Positions 22,260 through 33,064 are shown, counted from the first letter of the stretch. The stretch: 64,000 nucleotides of DNA from Adiantum capillus-veneris (GCA_014529385.2 CM043950.1:80490343-80554342), one strand, 5' to 3'. Numbers and translations are program-made. Notes: generated by a model not told the origin, from the sequence alone.

Positions 22260-22403
22260 TCTTTTAAGCACCACAATGAAGGTGCACTTGGGCAAATGTG
22301 TCAAAAATCATTGCATCAAAGATTTCAAATGTAGCGGCTATAGAAGAAGCACAAATTGCACTCGCCAAAGCAAATTTTTTCACTAGGAGTCCTCTAGTCA
22401 TGG
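22260..22403 (+). pseudogene. hAT transposase relic, upstream fragment
   Basis: The plus-strand reading ends ...EEAQIALAKANFFTRSPLVMV, matching the conserved segment of hAT-family proteins just upstream of the DUF659 domain (the 'A-x-A-x-FF' region). The reading is interrupted exactly at the copia target site CATGG (22399-22403) and resumes in the same frame after the element at 26561. The BED zinc finger expected further upstream is not recognisable. Confidence 0.65.
22399..22403. other. target-site duplication CATGG (left)
   Basis: Five bases flanking the 3' LTR of the non-autonomous copia; the identical pentamer is at 26561-26565. Confidence 0.9.
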
Positions 22404-22592
22404 TGAGGGGGATCGGAGAGCACCACAGACGGAGAGTGAGAGAGAGAAGGAGACACACGACACAAATATGGGTGGGGAGACTCAAAAGAGTGAGCAGCCC
22501 CCTATACACTTATGCTATGTATAAGGTATACAAGTCAGTGGGCGCCCAGACTCTGGGCGGCCGGGCAAGGCACAGACGCCTATACCCCAACA
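22404..22592 (-). repeat. 3' LTR of the 4.16-kb copia
   Basis: 189 bp, matching 26372-26560 at 188 of 189 positions. On the minus strand it starts TGTTGGGG and ends CCCCCTCA. Confidence 0.95.
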
Positions 22593-22606
22593 ACCTCCCA
22601 CTTAAA
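22593..22606 (-). promoter_or_regulatory. polypurine tract of the 4.16-kb copia
   Basis: The minus strand reads TTTAAGTGGGAGGT directly before the 3' LTR, the usual copia plus-strand priming site. Confidence 0.85.
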
Positions 22607-22671
22607 GGCGACTGTGCCTTTAAGCAAGGGAACCTAGTCTAAAGACTACAAAAGGTGAGAGAAAACCGCTC

Positions 22672-23829
22672 TCAACCGATGCCCACTGGCTGGCTGTGAT
22701 CGTGTGCATTCGGCTGTCCTGCTCCCGTGTAAGTCCATACACCACCAGACGTACCGCACACGTACTGCAAGTATGTACGCAATACCTGCATATCTCCCTC
22801 GTGCACTATGCCATCATCAGTCAACAAATGACTGACAATCCCAACTACATATGCTCCCACTGCAGCTGCGATATCCGGTCTCAAGATCAGCATCTCATAC
22901 ATGAGACCACCGAATGCCGATGCAATGCTAGCGAGCCCTGCTAGCTCTACGGAGCATGCATCAACATATATATCCTTGGCAATAGGCATCTCTGACTGAC
23001 AAGGCGTGTCAGCCACATGCATCTCCTGACTGTCCGCAAAAGACGCATCAACCTGTCGTGCAACCTCAGAGCAAACCAGCTGCTCTAGGTGTCTGCTGGA
23101 AGACATATCCTGCACAACTATATCCCCATGCTCACTGTCGAGCATAGAAAGGAATGACTGCATAATCGCTGACATCTCAGCCTCCTCTGCAATCATCCAC
23201 TGCAAACATGAACACTCAATCTGTTGTGACTCACTAGAGCTCTCATGCTCTAACTCCGTATGCATAGACTCTTGCACAACGTCCTCCTGTTGTGACTCAC
23301 TAGAGCAACACCGCTCTACCTGTCTATCCTGCATAGAAGTATCTCGCACAACTGACTCTCTGCTTTGCTCAGTCACTAGCAAAGCATGCATGTCTAACTC
23401 TGTCACCTCTCTGTGTGACTGCTCAAGTCGTGCCCCAACTGTGTGCACAACGAGCTCACTACTCTGCACTCCATGCAAAGTACCCTGCAACCCATGAGCA
23501 AAAGAGACTCGCCTGCTCTCTCGCTCTCTACCTGGCTGCGTGATCACAGAGACAACACCGTCTCTCGTGTGATCCACATGCAATGGGTAACCTGTACCAC
23601 TCCTGGCACCTCTCGCAATCACTAGTGAACCCAAATGCATCACAAAATCTCGCTCTCGTAGCGAAATCTGACATCCACAATCTCTAAGCTGACCAATCGA
23701 GATCAAACTCACTGTCAAATCTGGTACATAGCGCACATGTCGTAACAAGTAAGATGCACCACTCGGTAATGACAGTCTCACATCTCTTGCACCTGCTATG
23801 TCATACACAGCACCATCAGCCATGTGCAC
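22672..23829 (-). CDS. chimeric/deleted copia Pol ORF (385 codons)
   Basis: An open frame beginning with GTG at 23829; the frame continues a little upstream, so there is no certain start. The first ~95 residues match the end of the copia protease and the GAG-pre-integrase region (ADGAVYDI..., LPSGASYLLRHVRYVPDLTV, SLISIGQL). Residues ~100-315 are a Ser/Glu/Gln-rich acidic segment with SESQQ motifs, probably the integrase-RT linker. Residues ~316-370 match the end of copia RT (GGLMYEMLILRPDIAAAVGA, then a VLRTYLQYVCGTSGG-like block). Integrase and the RT catalytic core are missing by deletion, yet the frame stays open. An expressed product would be a non-enzymatic fusion. More than half of the frame lies in the left hairpin arm. 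Confidence 0.6.
   Translation of the reverse strand: MHMADGAVYDIAGARDVRLSLPSGASYLLRHVRYVPDLTVSLISIGQLRDCGCQISLRERDFVMHLGSLVIARGARSGTGYPLHVDHTRDGVVSVITQPGRERESRRVSFAHGLQGTLHGVQSSELVVHTVGARLEQSHREVTELDMHALLVTEQSRESVVRDTSMQDRQVERCCSSESQQEDVVQESMHTELEHESSSESQQIECSCLQWMIAEEAEMSAIMQSFLSMLDSEHGDIVVQDMSSSRHLEQLVCSEVARQVDASFADSQEMHVADTPCQSEMPIAKDIYVDACSVELAGLASIASAFGGLMYEMLILRPDIAAAVGAYVVGIVSHLLTDDGIVHEGDMQVLRTYLQYVCGTSGGVWTYTGAGQPNAHDHSQPVGIG
22772..23320. repeat. left arm of 549-bp perfect inverted repeat
   Basis: Reverse complement of 23886-24434; equal length and identical in every block I compared. It starts at 'tatgtacgcaatac' and ends at 'ccgctctacc'. It contains the acidic linker and the RT C-terminal remnant on the minus strand. 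Confidence 0.95.
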
Positions 23830-23885
23830 ACAACCAAGTCTCCCACTAGAAAACGTGCTAAACCACTCACGATGCGACGTGACAT
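23321..23885. other. 565-bp loop between hairpin arms
   Basis: Unique sequence carrying the protease tail and GAG-pre-integrase coding region on the minus strand. It would be the loop of the RNA hairpin. Confidence 0.85.
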
Positions 23886-24434
23886 GGTAGAGCGGTGTTG
23901 CTCTAGTGAGTCACAACAGGAGGACGTTGTGCAAGAGTCTATGCATACGGAGTTAGAGCATGAGAGCTCTAGTGAGTCACAACAGATTGAGTGTTCATGT
24001 TTGCAGTGGATGATTGCAGAGGAGGCTGAGATGTCAGCGATTATGCAGTCATTCCTTTCTATGCTCGACAGTGAGCATGGGGATATAGTTGTGCAGGATA
24101 TGTCTTCCAGCAGACACCTAGAGCAGCTGGTTTGCTCTGAGGTTGCACGACAGGTTGATGCGTCTTTTGCGGACAGTCAGGAGATGCATGTGGCTGACAC
24201 GCCTTGTCAGTCAGAGATGCCTATTGCCAAGGATATATATGTTGATGCATGCTCCGTAGAGCTAGCAGGGCTCGCTAGCATTGCATCGGCATTCGGTGGT
24301 CTCATGTATGAGATGCTGATCTTGAGACCGGATATCGCAGCTGCAGTGGGAGCATATGTAGTTGGGATTGTCAGTCATTTGTTGACTGATGATGGCATAG
24401 TGCACGAGGGAGATATGCAGGTATTGCGTACATA
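23886..24434. repeat. right arm of 549-bp perfect inverted repeat
   Basis: Inverted copy of 22772-23320. It places the same amino-acid sequence on the plus strand, as an open frame from about 23824 to 24435 that ends at a TAG directly at the arm border. The right border falls within gag, after codons for ...WQSLHA, showing that the inverted segment replaced the rest of gag and the start of pol. Confidence 0.95.
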
Positions 24435-24715
24435 GCATGTAAACTCTGCCATAAAGCATGAGTTGTAGTCTCCCTCGAGACCTGCCAGTAAACAGACTCA
24501 ACCAGATGCAAACAAATCGTAGACATGGCTAACTCATCAAGATCCTGCCAATCATCATCACGCATAGAATTGGGCTTCGCCGATAAACCACGCAAAGGTT
24601 TATCCTGCCCCAAATCCGTCAATGCAACAAGCATATGTTCCTTCCAAGCAACAAAATCTACACCATCAAACTGTGTCAGACCATAACGCTAGAAGTCAAA
24701 TGAAAAATCAGCCAT
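24435..24715 (-). pseudogene. gag: copia gag N-terminal fragment
   Basis: Starts at an ATG (24715-24713) with MADFSFDF, then an in-frame TAG at 24691-24689, then RYGLTQFDGVDFVAWKEHML and further sequence typical of the copia UBN2/gag N terminus. It is cut at 24435 by the inverted arm. The early stop and the truncation make it non-functional as Gag. Confidence 0.8.
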
Positions 24716-26357
24716 AATGCTCGCAAAAGAGCAAGCAACAATGAGTAGTAAATGTCAACCAAATTAGCCCTAAACTGGCTCGAATTGCATCAACAAAAGT
24801 CTGCAAATATGGTTGTAAGATATGGCTGCAAATCAGCCCCAAAACAGCCCCAAAATTCAGCTCTTAAACAGCTCCATAAACAAGTCACAAATGTGTCCCA
24901 GATCAGCCTACAACTGAGCCATACATGGACACCTGCAAAGAGGAAACAATGGCTGAAAATTCAGCGCCCAAATAATCCCTCAAACCTGCCTGTAAACTTG
25001 TAAACCTGTAGCTGAAACCTACTGAAAAACCTCAAGCCATTAGTGCTCGAATCCGGCTACCTAGCTCGTAGCCACACAAGCATACATCACAATACTCACT
25101 CCTGTGAGTGTGCCAAGATAACTGTACGCCTGTCAAACCCGTGAGCTAATCACCAAGCCCACAATGTGCGGTATCGATGCATACACACGCACAAATCTCC
25201 CACCTGCAGAGAACACCGCACACAAATGCTGAGTGCAACCCGCAATCTCTACCTAGATCGCATAAATGATGCGCATAAAACTCCTGGGAAAATTTCGCCA
25301 GAGTTTCGTCAGTAAAACGACCACAAAACCAGTAACCAAACTGACTGCACGCTCAAAACCATGAGCAACCAAAGCGCATCAAACCGCACTCCAAATTCAT
25401 GCACCAATCTCCACACTTTGCATACATCATTGCAAACACCTGCAAATCTAGTACACAAATATTTGCTCTACCTGTGACTGCCAAAAAACATGCTCGAGGC
25501 ATACATTGCCGATCTCAAAATGCAATCACTAGTCTCCCTGAGCATCAAACCACATAAGGCATACATCGTATCCTCCCACCTGTGAGGAAACTTGCAGCAA
25601 ATATCACTCTCACATCTGAGAGCAAACCATGTGTGGAATCCTCGACACACAATAAACAACTACTGCTGCAGAAAATTCAGCATTCAGAATTTTACAATTC
25701 TGATATGACGAGTGCGTCCGGAGCGTGCCAAAACCCTAAGGTAGACTCCTGGATCATATGTATCCGAGTCCGGGTGTGAAAGCTATGCCAAAAACAGTGT
25801 TTTTGGGATCCGAAAGTGCACAAATAAACTTGCTGCTGTACCTGCTGTAATTCAAAGCATAATTTCAGCAAATAGACATCACCATCGCGTCCGAAGCGTG
25901 CCAAAACCCTGACCTAGACTCCTGGATCATGTAGATCTGACTCTGTATGACGGAGCTACGCAAAAAACTGCGTTTTAGAGCCCGAAAATGGCAAAAACGA
26001 GCTGCACACAGTCTTGAACCTGCTCCTGCTCCACTCTGCGTGATGCAATGTCCTCTCAATGCAAGCTCCAACACAAGAGCTCTGCCACAACAGCATCCAA
26101 GCACTCGAATGTTAAGCTCTCCTCCGCCGAGCACTTCTCTAACGAGCTCCACTGAGCTCAAAAGCTCCTCTCACCAAGGAAGCCGCAACCGCCTCCTTGA
26201 CCAAGCTTGACCACACCAAGCTCCTAAGCTCCAAAGACAATGCTCCTCAAGCTAAAATCGCTCTCCGTGAAACTCCGCGATCGAACTCCATCGTCGAGAG
26301 CAAGCGAGCTATCGCCTCGAAGCTCTCAAAGCCGTCGTGCTCTCCGCGGTCACCATA
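24716..26357 (-). other. leader of the 4.16-kb copia
   Basis: About 1.6 kb between the PBS and gag, with no recognised ORF. It contains two degenerate ~145-bp direct repeats (25702-25845, 25879-26025), each with 'gcgtccg-agcgtgccaaaaccct' and 'agactcctggatcat'. Confidence 0.6.
25702..26025. repeat. two degenerate ~145-bp direct repeats
   Basis: Units start at about 25702 and 25879. They share 'gcgtgccaaaaccct', 'agactcctggatcat', 'gagctacgccaaaaa'-like and 'ttttgggatccgaaa'-like blocks. Confidence 0.75.
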
Positions 26358-26369
26358 GCTCTGATACCA
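26358..26369 (-). promoter_or_regulatory. primer-binding site (tRNA-iMet type) of the 4.16-kb copia
   Basis: The minus strand reads TGGTATCAGAGC, two bases inside the 5' LTR. This is the standard copia PBS complementary to the initiator Met tRNA. Confidence 0.95.
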
Positions 26370-26371
26370 AT

Positions 26372-26560
26372 TGAGGGGGATCGGAGAGCACCACAGACGG
26401 AGAGTGAGAGAGAGAAGGAGACACACGACACAAATATGGGTGGGGAGATTCAAAAGAGTGAGCAGCCCCCTATACACTTATGCTATGTATAAGGTATACA
26501 AGTCAGTGGGCGCCCAGACTCTGGGCGGCCGGGCAAGGCACAGACGCCTATACCCCAACA
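26372..26560 (-). repeat. 5' LTR of the 4.16-kb copia
   Basis: 189 bp, pairing with 22404-22592. Transcription from this LTR would run leftward through both hairpin arms. Confidence 0.95.
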
Positions 26561-26565
26561 CATGG
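26561..26565. other. target-site duplication CATGG (right)
   Basis: Matches 22399-22403. Confidence 0.9.
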
Positions 26566-27940
26566 TAGACAACAATCATTGGAAACATGCATGGAAGAAA
26601 ATCGGTGAGTTCTGCCCAAGATTTTTAGCCCCTTCATATCACACGATGCAAAATGATCTCTTAGACAAATGTTACATCGAAGTCCAAGAGCGTGTTTCCA
26701 AAATAATACTCGGGAATATATCACTTTCAGGATGCACAATTGTGAGTGTGGTTGGTCTAATGTTCAAAAAAGACCACTCATCAATGTAATACTAGTTTGT
26801 CCAAGGGAAGAAACGTACATAAAGACTGTTGAAAGTTTTGATGCAATTAAAAGAGGTAAATACATTATTGAGGTCGTGATTAATGTAATTAAAGAAATTG
26901 GTGCTGAACGTGTCATTTATGTAGTCATGTGAACAATGCAAAGAACTATAAAAATATTGAACATGTTAATAAAAAAGTGTTTTCCACACATTTTTGCCAA
27001 TGTTTGTAATATGCACAGTTTAAACTTGGTGCTAAAGGATTGGTATACTAGTGAAGAAACCACATGGTTTACAAAATAATTGACATAGCGTAACAAGTTG
27101 TGAAGTTCATCTTGAAACGACAAAGAGTGCTTGATTTGTATAGAATGCGCATGTCAGTTATGTTAAAACTACCTTCTAAAACTTGAATTTTCATGCACTT
27201 TTTTTATACATTGGAATCACTCCTACACAATAAGTGCGCTATGATTGACACTTTCAATTGCAGGGCATTTTACGAATGGCAGCTTAGCTTGAGCAGACCA
27301 AAAAAGTGAGAGAGAAAATTATATGTCCACGCGGATCCATAAACAAGCCTGCTTGGTGGAGAAGTGTAATGGATACATACCATGTAATGATGCCCGATAT
27401 ATTTGCAATTTGCAACCTTGATCAGAAGGCACCAAATATGGGCAAAGTGTGGATGACATGATGGTTGGTCCAACAAAGTCTTTAAAATTTTAAGGAATTA
27501 AAAGAGTCTGTAGTAAAGAACGAGTGGCGATTACCATTCTTTGCAAAACAACAAAGCAGTTTGGCCAAGTATTTTCATGCAAGATGGAAGAGCGCTCATA
27601 ATTCACTCCATAGAGTGGCTTACATGATCAATCTAGAGTATTGGAATTTAGATTTGATGTTGAATACAGAGGTGGTCAGCAATTTCTATCACGTAGTTAA
27701 TACATTCTACTCTAACATTTCGGATGGAATTGATTATATCAAAGAAATGAGTGCATTTAGACTAAACGAAGATCCTTTTGCAAATGATTTTGTACAGTCA
27801 ATGCCAAAAGAGAAACCTGCATGGAAGTGGTGGATAATTGAATGGTGGAGAGCATTACTTGACCTTATGCCCCCTTGCAATGAAAGTACTTGTGCAATGT
27901 GAAACAAACTCAAGATTGGAAAGAAATTGGAGTATGTACA
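26561..27940 (+). pseudogene. hAT transposase relic (DUF659 and C-terminal region)
   Basis: Continues the fragment at 22260-22403. Order of recognisable blocks: WKHAWKKIGEFCPRFLAPSY with the 'LLD' segment (26580-26680); a DUF659 RNase H-like part around 26745-26940 (GWSNVQKRPLINVILVCP, then VIYVVM before an expected 'DNA-x-NY', here with a stop); a long middle with many stops; 'INKPAWWRSVMDTY' near 27340; and the C-terminal dimerisation-like part at 27561-27902 ending near the position where active proteins have SSS..ERNWS. Multiple frameshifts and stops make it inactive. Terminal inverted repeats of the transposon were not found. Confidence 0.7.
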
Positions 27941-29084
27941 AGTATGTTCATAGAATTATTCGGAATTAAAGAGAATTGGTAGACAGAGCGAAAAGATAAG
28001 TGTATATGTTTTGCAACGAAAAGATATTGCATCACCTGAAAAGTGCTTGCTACAAGGAGGAAATGCCACTCTGGGTGTATGAATGTCAAAACAAAGACAA
28101 AGAAGAGTTCAATGTCAGTGTATCTCAATGCACTATAGACAAATCAAATAAAACTAGACCATAGATATAGAAATTCAATGACAGGAAGACCCACAATACT
28201 CAACTCCAAACAAGATAACAACTTCACAGATTCAACATAGCTTGAGAGTAGAATGAAGACTGGGATTTAAGAAATTTGAGAGCTTGTATTCAACATGTTC
28301 TGATTATATACAATGCTTCAAAGTAGCAATATTAAACTATCTGCCAATCTCAATTATTGTGCTCGAAACGTGCATCTTCATACCAAATAGATTTCTAATT
28401 GTGCTAGGGTGTTTGGGCGGGCTTGGTTGAATTTATAATCATTTTCCATGCCAAACATATAATATATCCCTTGTGGATTACCTTATGAACAGATTGCACA
28501 TCAGGTATTATTTTGCATTAAATAAATGAAAGACACAAGAATGGTCACATGTCAATGTATAATGTAAATGAATTGTAATGGAAATGGCCTATGAACTTTG
28601 AGAATAGTGGAATTAAGAGAATTAGAGTGAGCATTTTCATGAGATTACTTTGAGAACATAGAGGGTGAACTTAATTAGGGGTAGCAACATAACCATTAGA
28701 CTTAATTAACTTGTCATGAACAATAATTTTTCAAGAGAGATAATTAGAGAACATGATAGCAGTTGAAGACCGGATTTATGTGGAGCCAGTCCCTCCTCCA
28801 ATAGGCTTTTGTATTATAGATTCTCCCATCAAGAGATAGTTGGTACAATACAATATTTGTGTTCCTTGTGACCTAGGTGATGCAATGAATATGGAAAGCT
28901 TCATGCATCACGAGTATAACATAAACTTGTGAAAGCATTAACCATCCCCGGCCTCAGTCCCAACGCCTCAAACACATTCAGAGGTGGAGAGAGCTAGCGG
29001 CAAATGAGGGTAAGTAAGAGGACGAAGAAGTAACATATGAGAAAGAGATATTTCCTCACTTATCATAACTTTTCTTGCATAGCA
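27941..29084. other. non-coding interval
   Basis: AT-rich. No recognisable feature. Confidence 0.4.
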
Positions 29085-29330
29085 TGATGAATAAGATGGA
29101 AAGGTTAAGCATTGAAGCATGGCTCTTGGTTGGATTTGCATTCCATAGACAAGAGTGTTGGTGTCGGCTCTCAACTTCTCAACAAGCTTGGAGAAGGATA
29201 TGGAGCTCTTGCACTTTGCACCTCTCACAATGAGTGTGTGTGTGTGTGTGTGTGTGCATGCGTGCGTGTGTGTGTGTGTGTGTGTGTGTGGGAGATTATA
29301 TACCCCCCCAGATAGCCCCCTCCTTGCTTG
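29085..29330 (+). repeat. dispersed repeat R1, copy b
   Basis: Inverted relative to copy a at 16340-16585; about 200 bp of similarity ending in a (TG)n tract (29236-29290). Confidence 0.75.
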
Positions 29331-32300
29331 GGTCGACCCCCTCTTCTAGCTCATGGTGGAAGCTCATTGGACCCCTTCAAGCCTAGCCAATCACATGTAG
29401 AGTGCTTATCAAGCAGTCATGCTAGCCTTTGGAAAAGTATCCTGCTTTCTTCTTTGAGAGAGAGGAATTGATAAATGCATACACAATGAAAAATGGTATC
29501 CGAGTTAGCTTGCTGCTAACATTCCCCCCCTCCTCGCCTGTGTCGTCCATTGACACAACTTTATGGATTGAAGTAATCTTCGGGTTGACGGGGCCGACGA
29601 GACGGTCTTTAAGTACATGTAAAGATTTCTCATATCTGAACTTTCTTTCTTTGTCTGGAACCTGCAAAAATTGCACAGTGACCCTGTTTCTTTAGCTCAA
29701 TGGCTGAGTAACCTACGAATCTGGAGGTTAGGTTGCTGATCACTGACCCAAAAATCTTTGTTCATTTCTTTGGCGGGGCCCGTCCAAAAAACCCTAATGC
29801 CTAGTGGGCCTGTAGGGAAAAGGAAAAAACCTAACGGGCCTACCGTCTCTCTTGGTTTTTGGAGGCACCATGACGTTAACAATTAACATGATCACGTATT
29901 TTTTATGTGTAATTACTTGCATTATTAACATAATCACATGATCGTGATCACATTGGAGTCGGGGAATTGGGGAACATACCTGGCATACAAACAAAAGGCC
30001 TCTCTATAGCATAGTGCGTACACAACAGCCCAATCCACTAGAGTTCACCTTCAAAACTCTCAACACACGTAGCAGGTCACCGCCTGTAAACACACCGATG
30101 CACAAACATGCACACCATAGCTATCCACAAATTTCACTACTTGTTTTCAGCCACACACCCACAAAACCGCACTCTCACTTCCATTCCGTACACAAAGAAG
30201 GGTCCTAGGGGCACACACATCCACACTGACACCGCACACACAAGCCGAAGAAATAGAGAAGGGAGCGCATGGGAAACGACGCGAGAGAAACACCATGGAA
30301 GCTTCACCACACTGCTTAAAACACCATGAGAAACTCTTTTACATCAAACGGCACACCTACACATTGCTGTGTAAGAAAACAAACACTTGGGGCTTTGCAA
30401 GCACAGACCTTTGCACAAAAAAGCCCTTAGAAAAAACACCAATTCACCTTGGCTCCCCTGCAAACGGTAGGCAAAGAACCCATAAAAATGACTAAAAAAT
30501 GACGTTTATAGGGGGTCTCTCTCAATTTTGGCATGTGGTCTCTGATTGGTCCATTTTGGCATCCCAATTTGGCAGCTTGAAAGGGGGAGCTGCCTTGCTT
30601 GATCTTTATGTGCTCCCTTTGCTTGTGATTGAGAGGGGGTGCTAGCTTGACAGAGGGGTGCACTAGCAATGTGGCTAGTGCCCCTAGGCATTTTTTATTC
30701 TTGATTTTTTTCTTCATTGTTTCCTCCTTTCTCTGTTCCACCTTGTACCACTTTGCCACCTTTGTTAGCCACTTGAATTACCCCCCTTGGGAGGCCACCT
30801 TGTCCATGGAGATCACTTTGTTCGGCCGTTTGCTTGATCCACCATGAGCTCAAGCCCCAGATCCCCTTTACTCACTTGTGCCCTCCCCAAGCACTAGCAG
30901 GGTCACTAGTGGGGGGGCATCCTCGCGTTTACTCTCAAAAAAGGAAGGGCCCTTTCTGGCGTGGGATCGAACCCCTACGGGTTTGCCATGTCAATAGCAC
31001 CCCCAAATGCCAGTAGTGCCTCTCCTTGGCCCAGAGCCACCACTGTGCTACCTATTGAGCCGCCGTCCGCCAAAAGCCTCTAATTGCACCATCGTGCGCA
31101 GCATAAGGCCACACCATAGCCAACACTCCTAAGAGCTCTCTCTCATCAACAATGTCCATAATAGGGGAGCCACTTAGGCTAAATACCCTACAAGCCTGTT
31201 CAAAACCATTGCATATGGGTGAATTTGTGCCACGTGGAAGCACCAAGGTCACCAAGCCTCCTAAGGCTCTGAAAATTCTTAAAAACCCTCATAAACTCCC
31301 CCTTTTTTTGGGCCCACATTCTCCATGCTCCCATATCCTACTCCAAGGTTGGATTCCCAATCCGCAAAGCCCGGTCACAACTCCATTGTTCTGACTCCAA
31401 GGCACCTAGCCCTTGCTGCATTCTGTAATTCTCAAGCCTGTCATCTGTGGTCGCAAAAAATGGGCTAAATCATCCATAGACCTCTCTTTAGCATCTACCC
31501 CCAACTTTGACCCGTTGTATCTCGATCACCTAGAATCCGATTGACAAGCTGTCAGATGTTGCTAACTACACACAATATGCTATATCTTCTTGAATGCGGT
31601 TGGTCCCAAAACGACACCACATGTCCTGATTCCCAATGCAGTTGGGTAGGCACATAATTGACCCTCGAAAAATCTTCAACTGACCATATCTTGCAATCTA
31701 GAACTCCGATCCGCAATCTGAAAAGATCGGCATGATTTACAACATGCTCTTCATGTATATCCAGTTGCACCCACCCAGGCCACCTATCCCCAACTTTCTT
31801 ATCTGTCAGGGATCTACAACACCTTCCAAATTGAAACTTGAATATCTTGCACACTGTGGCTCCATTGATGAGCCATCTGGACCAGCTTGCATAGCATCTT
31901 GAACTCTATATTCTAGGACACAAACATAGCACTTCAGGCACCTTGACATGTCATCCCATCTGGACCATTTTGGAGCCTTTTTGTCCTAAAAATACGCATT
32001 AGGCATACATTTCTACTAGCACCTGCTTGCCCAAGTCCTCCACATTGGCCTTTTCACTTTTTCATGTACCTGCTAACACCCACATCTTGGCATCGAGCAC
32101 TTTCTTGCACATACCAACTTTGGCTGCACCAATGTTAGTGAAATCCCTGGTTGGGCTCATGGGGCATGGATGTGGCGATGGTGACATGATAAACTCAATG
32201 GTCTGTTTTTGTTCTCAAACTAATGGTTCAAGTCTTGCTCGCAAAATTATGATTTTAATTGAAAAGGAATGGTATTATTCCAGTAAACATGAGAGTGATC

Positions 32301-32770
32301 CGTTCATGGTGTAATTAGTGTATTAATTACAAGAGAGATTAGAGAGAGAAATTGACACGAGTGGAAGTAGCAAATCATGAGTATATTGATTAAAAAAAAA
32401 TATATGCAATGATGGCTACAAAGTAGGCTAAAATGATGGGGTAGTAAGAGGATGCAAAGTGGATACAAAGTGTATAGCTTAAACTTCTTTTAAAGAATTG
32501 TGAGGGATCATCTGCTAATGGAAGCAATGATGTCAAATGTGTCGGCTTCTAATGTTTAGAGGTTTCTCACTAGTTGGTGGTGCGGTTTAACACATACCCC
32601 AATAAGCCTCCCGGTGTCTATCATAGTAGCACCTAAAAGTACAAGGACATAATTTTTTGGCAAGCATTTTCTGACAAGCACTTTTTTGGAATCCAAAAAT
32701 CAGATTCCAAAAAGATTCTTTCTCTCTCTCGCCTCTCTTAACCCTTAATCATTGGGGATATTGCACACTT
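29331..32770. other. non-coding interval
   Basis: No coding similarity recognised. Noted items are palindromic AT-rich DNA at 29880-29960 (ATGATCACG / CGTGATCA motifs), a possible tRNA-like segment at 30955-31075 (minus), and a stretch at 31440-31990 with repeated wording like 'actccgatccgcaatctg', reminiscent of LTR-element leaders but unassigned. Confidence 0.4.
30955..31075 (-). repeat. possible tRNA-related SINE fragment
   Basis: On the minus strand a box-A-like 'aggtagcacagtggtggc' precedes a box-B-like 'ggggttcgatccca'. They are about 76 bp apart, too far for a canonical tRNA head, so the call is weak. Confidence 0.25.
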
Positions 32771-32780
32771 TTCTTCTTCT

Positions 32781-32833
<53 letters not shown>

Positions 32834-32868
32834 TCTTCTTCTTCTCAAGGTTTGTGTGTGTGTGTGTG
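32771..32868. repeat. (CTT)n(CT)n(CTT)n and (GT)n microsatellites
   Basis: A compound pyrimidine repeat followed by a short GT run. Confidence 0.9.
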
Positions 32869-32984
32869 AGAGAGAGGGTGTGAGTGTGTTGCAAAAAAGA
32901 GAAAAATGGTATAAACTTTCTATCACCCAGTTTTTGTAGATTGGTTACGCCATTTCCCTCTTGAATAATAGGCCTTGAGTTCAA

Positions 32985-33064
32985 TTCTTCTTCTTCTTCT
33001 TCTCTCTCTCTCTCTCTCTTTCTCCCTCTCTCCCTCTCTCTCTCTTTCTCTCTCTTTCTCTCTC
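32985..33064. repeat. (CTT)n(CT)n microsatellite
   Basis: A second CTT/CT tract 210 bp after the first, with an overall similar arrangement. Confidence 0.9.

Larger units (their letters stand above)
22404..26560 (-). mobile_element. complete non-autonomous Ty1/copia element with internal hairpin
   Basis: A 4,157-bp element on the minus strand. The 189-bp LTRs differ at one base (c/t in 'gagaCtcaaaag'), with TG...CA termini. There is an initiator-Met-tRNA-type PBS beside the right LTR, a purine-rich tract beside the left LTR and a perfect 5-bp target duplication. It keeps a gag N terminus, a protease tail with GAG-pre-integrase region and a piece of RT, but lacks integrase and most of RT, so it must rely on another copia element. 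Two identical 549-bp arms in opposite orientation lie in its centre. The single LTR mismatch means a recent insertion. It split a hAT transposase relic. Confidence 0.93.

Noticed and set aside
23824-24435. 203-codon plus-strand ORF as an independent gene
   Set aside because: It is the inverted arm of the copia hairpin and merely mirrors the minus-strand frame.
29697-29760. tRNA-like 'tagctcaatggctgag' box A
   Set aside because: No matching box B (only 'ggttaggttgctgatcac'); cannot fold as a tRNA.
32930-33000. 'gattggttac...gagttcaattc' followed by CTT repeat as a SINE
   Set aside because: Boxes too degenerate and no second copy seen in the window.
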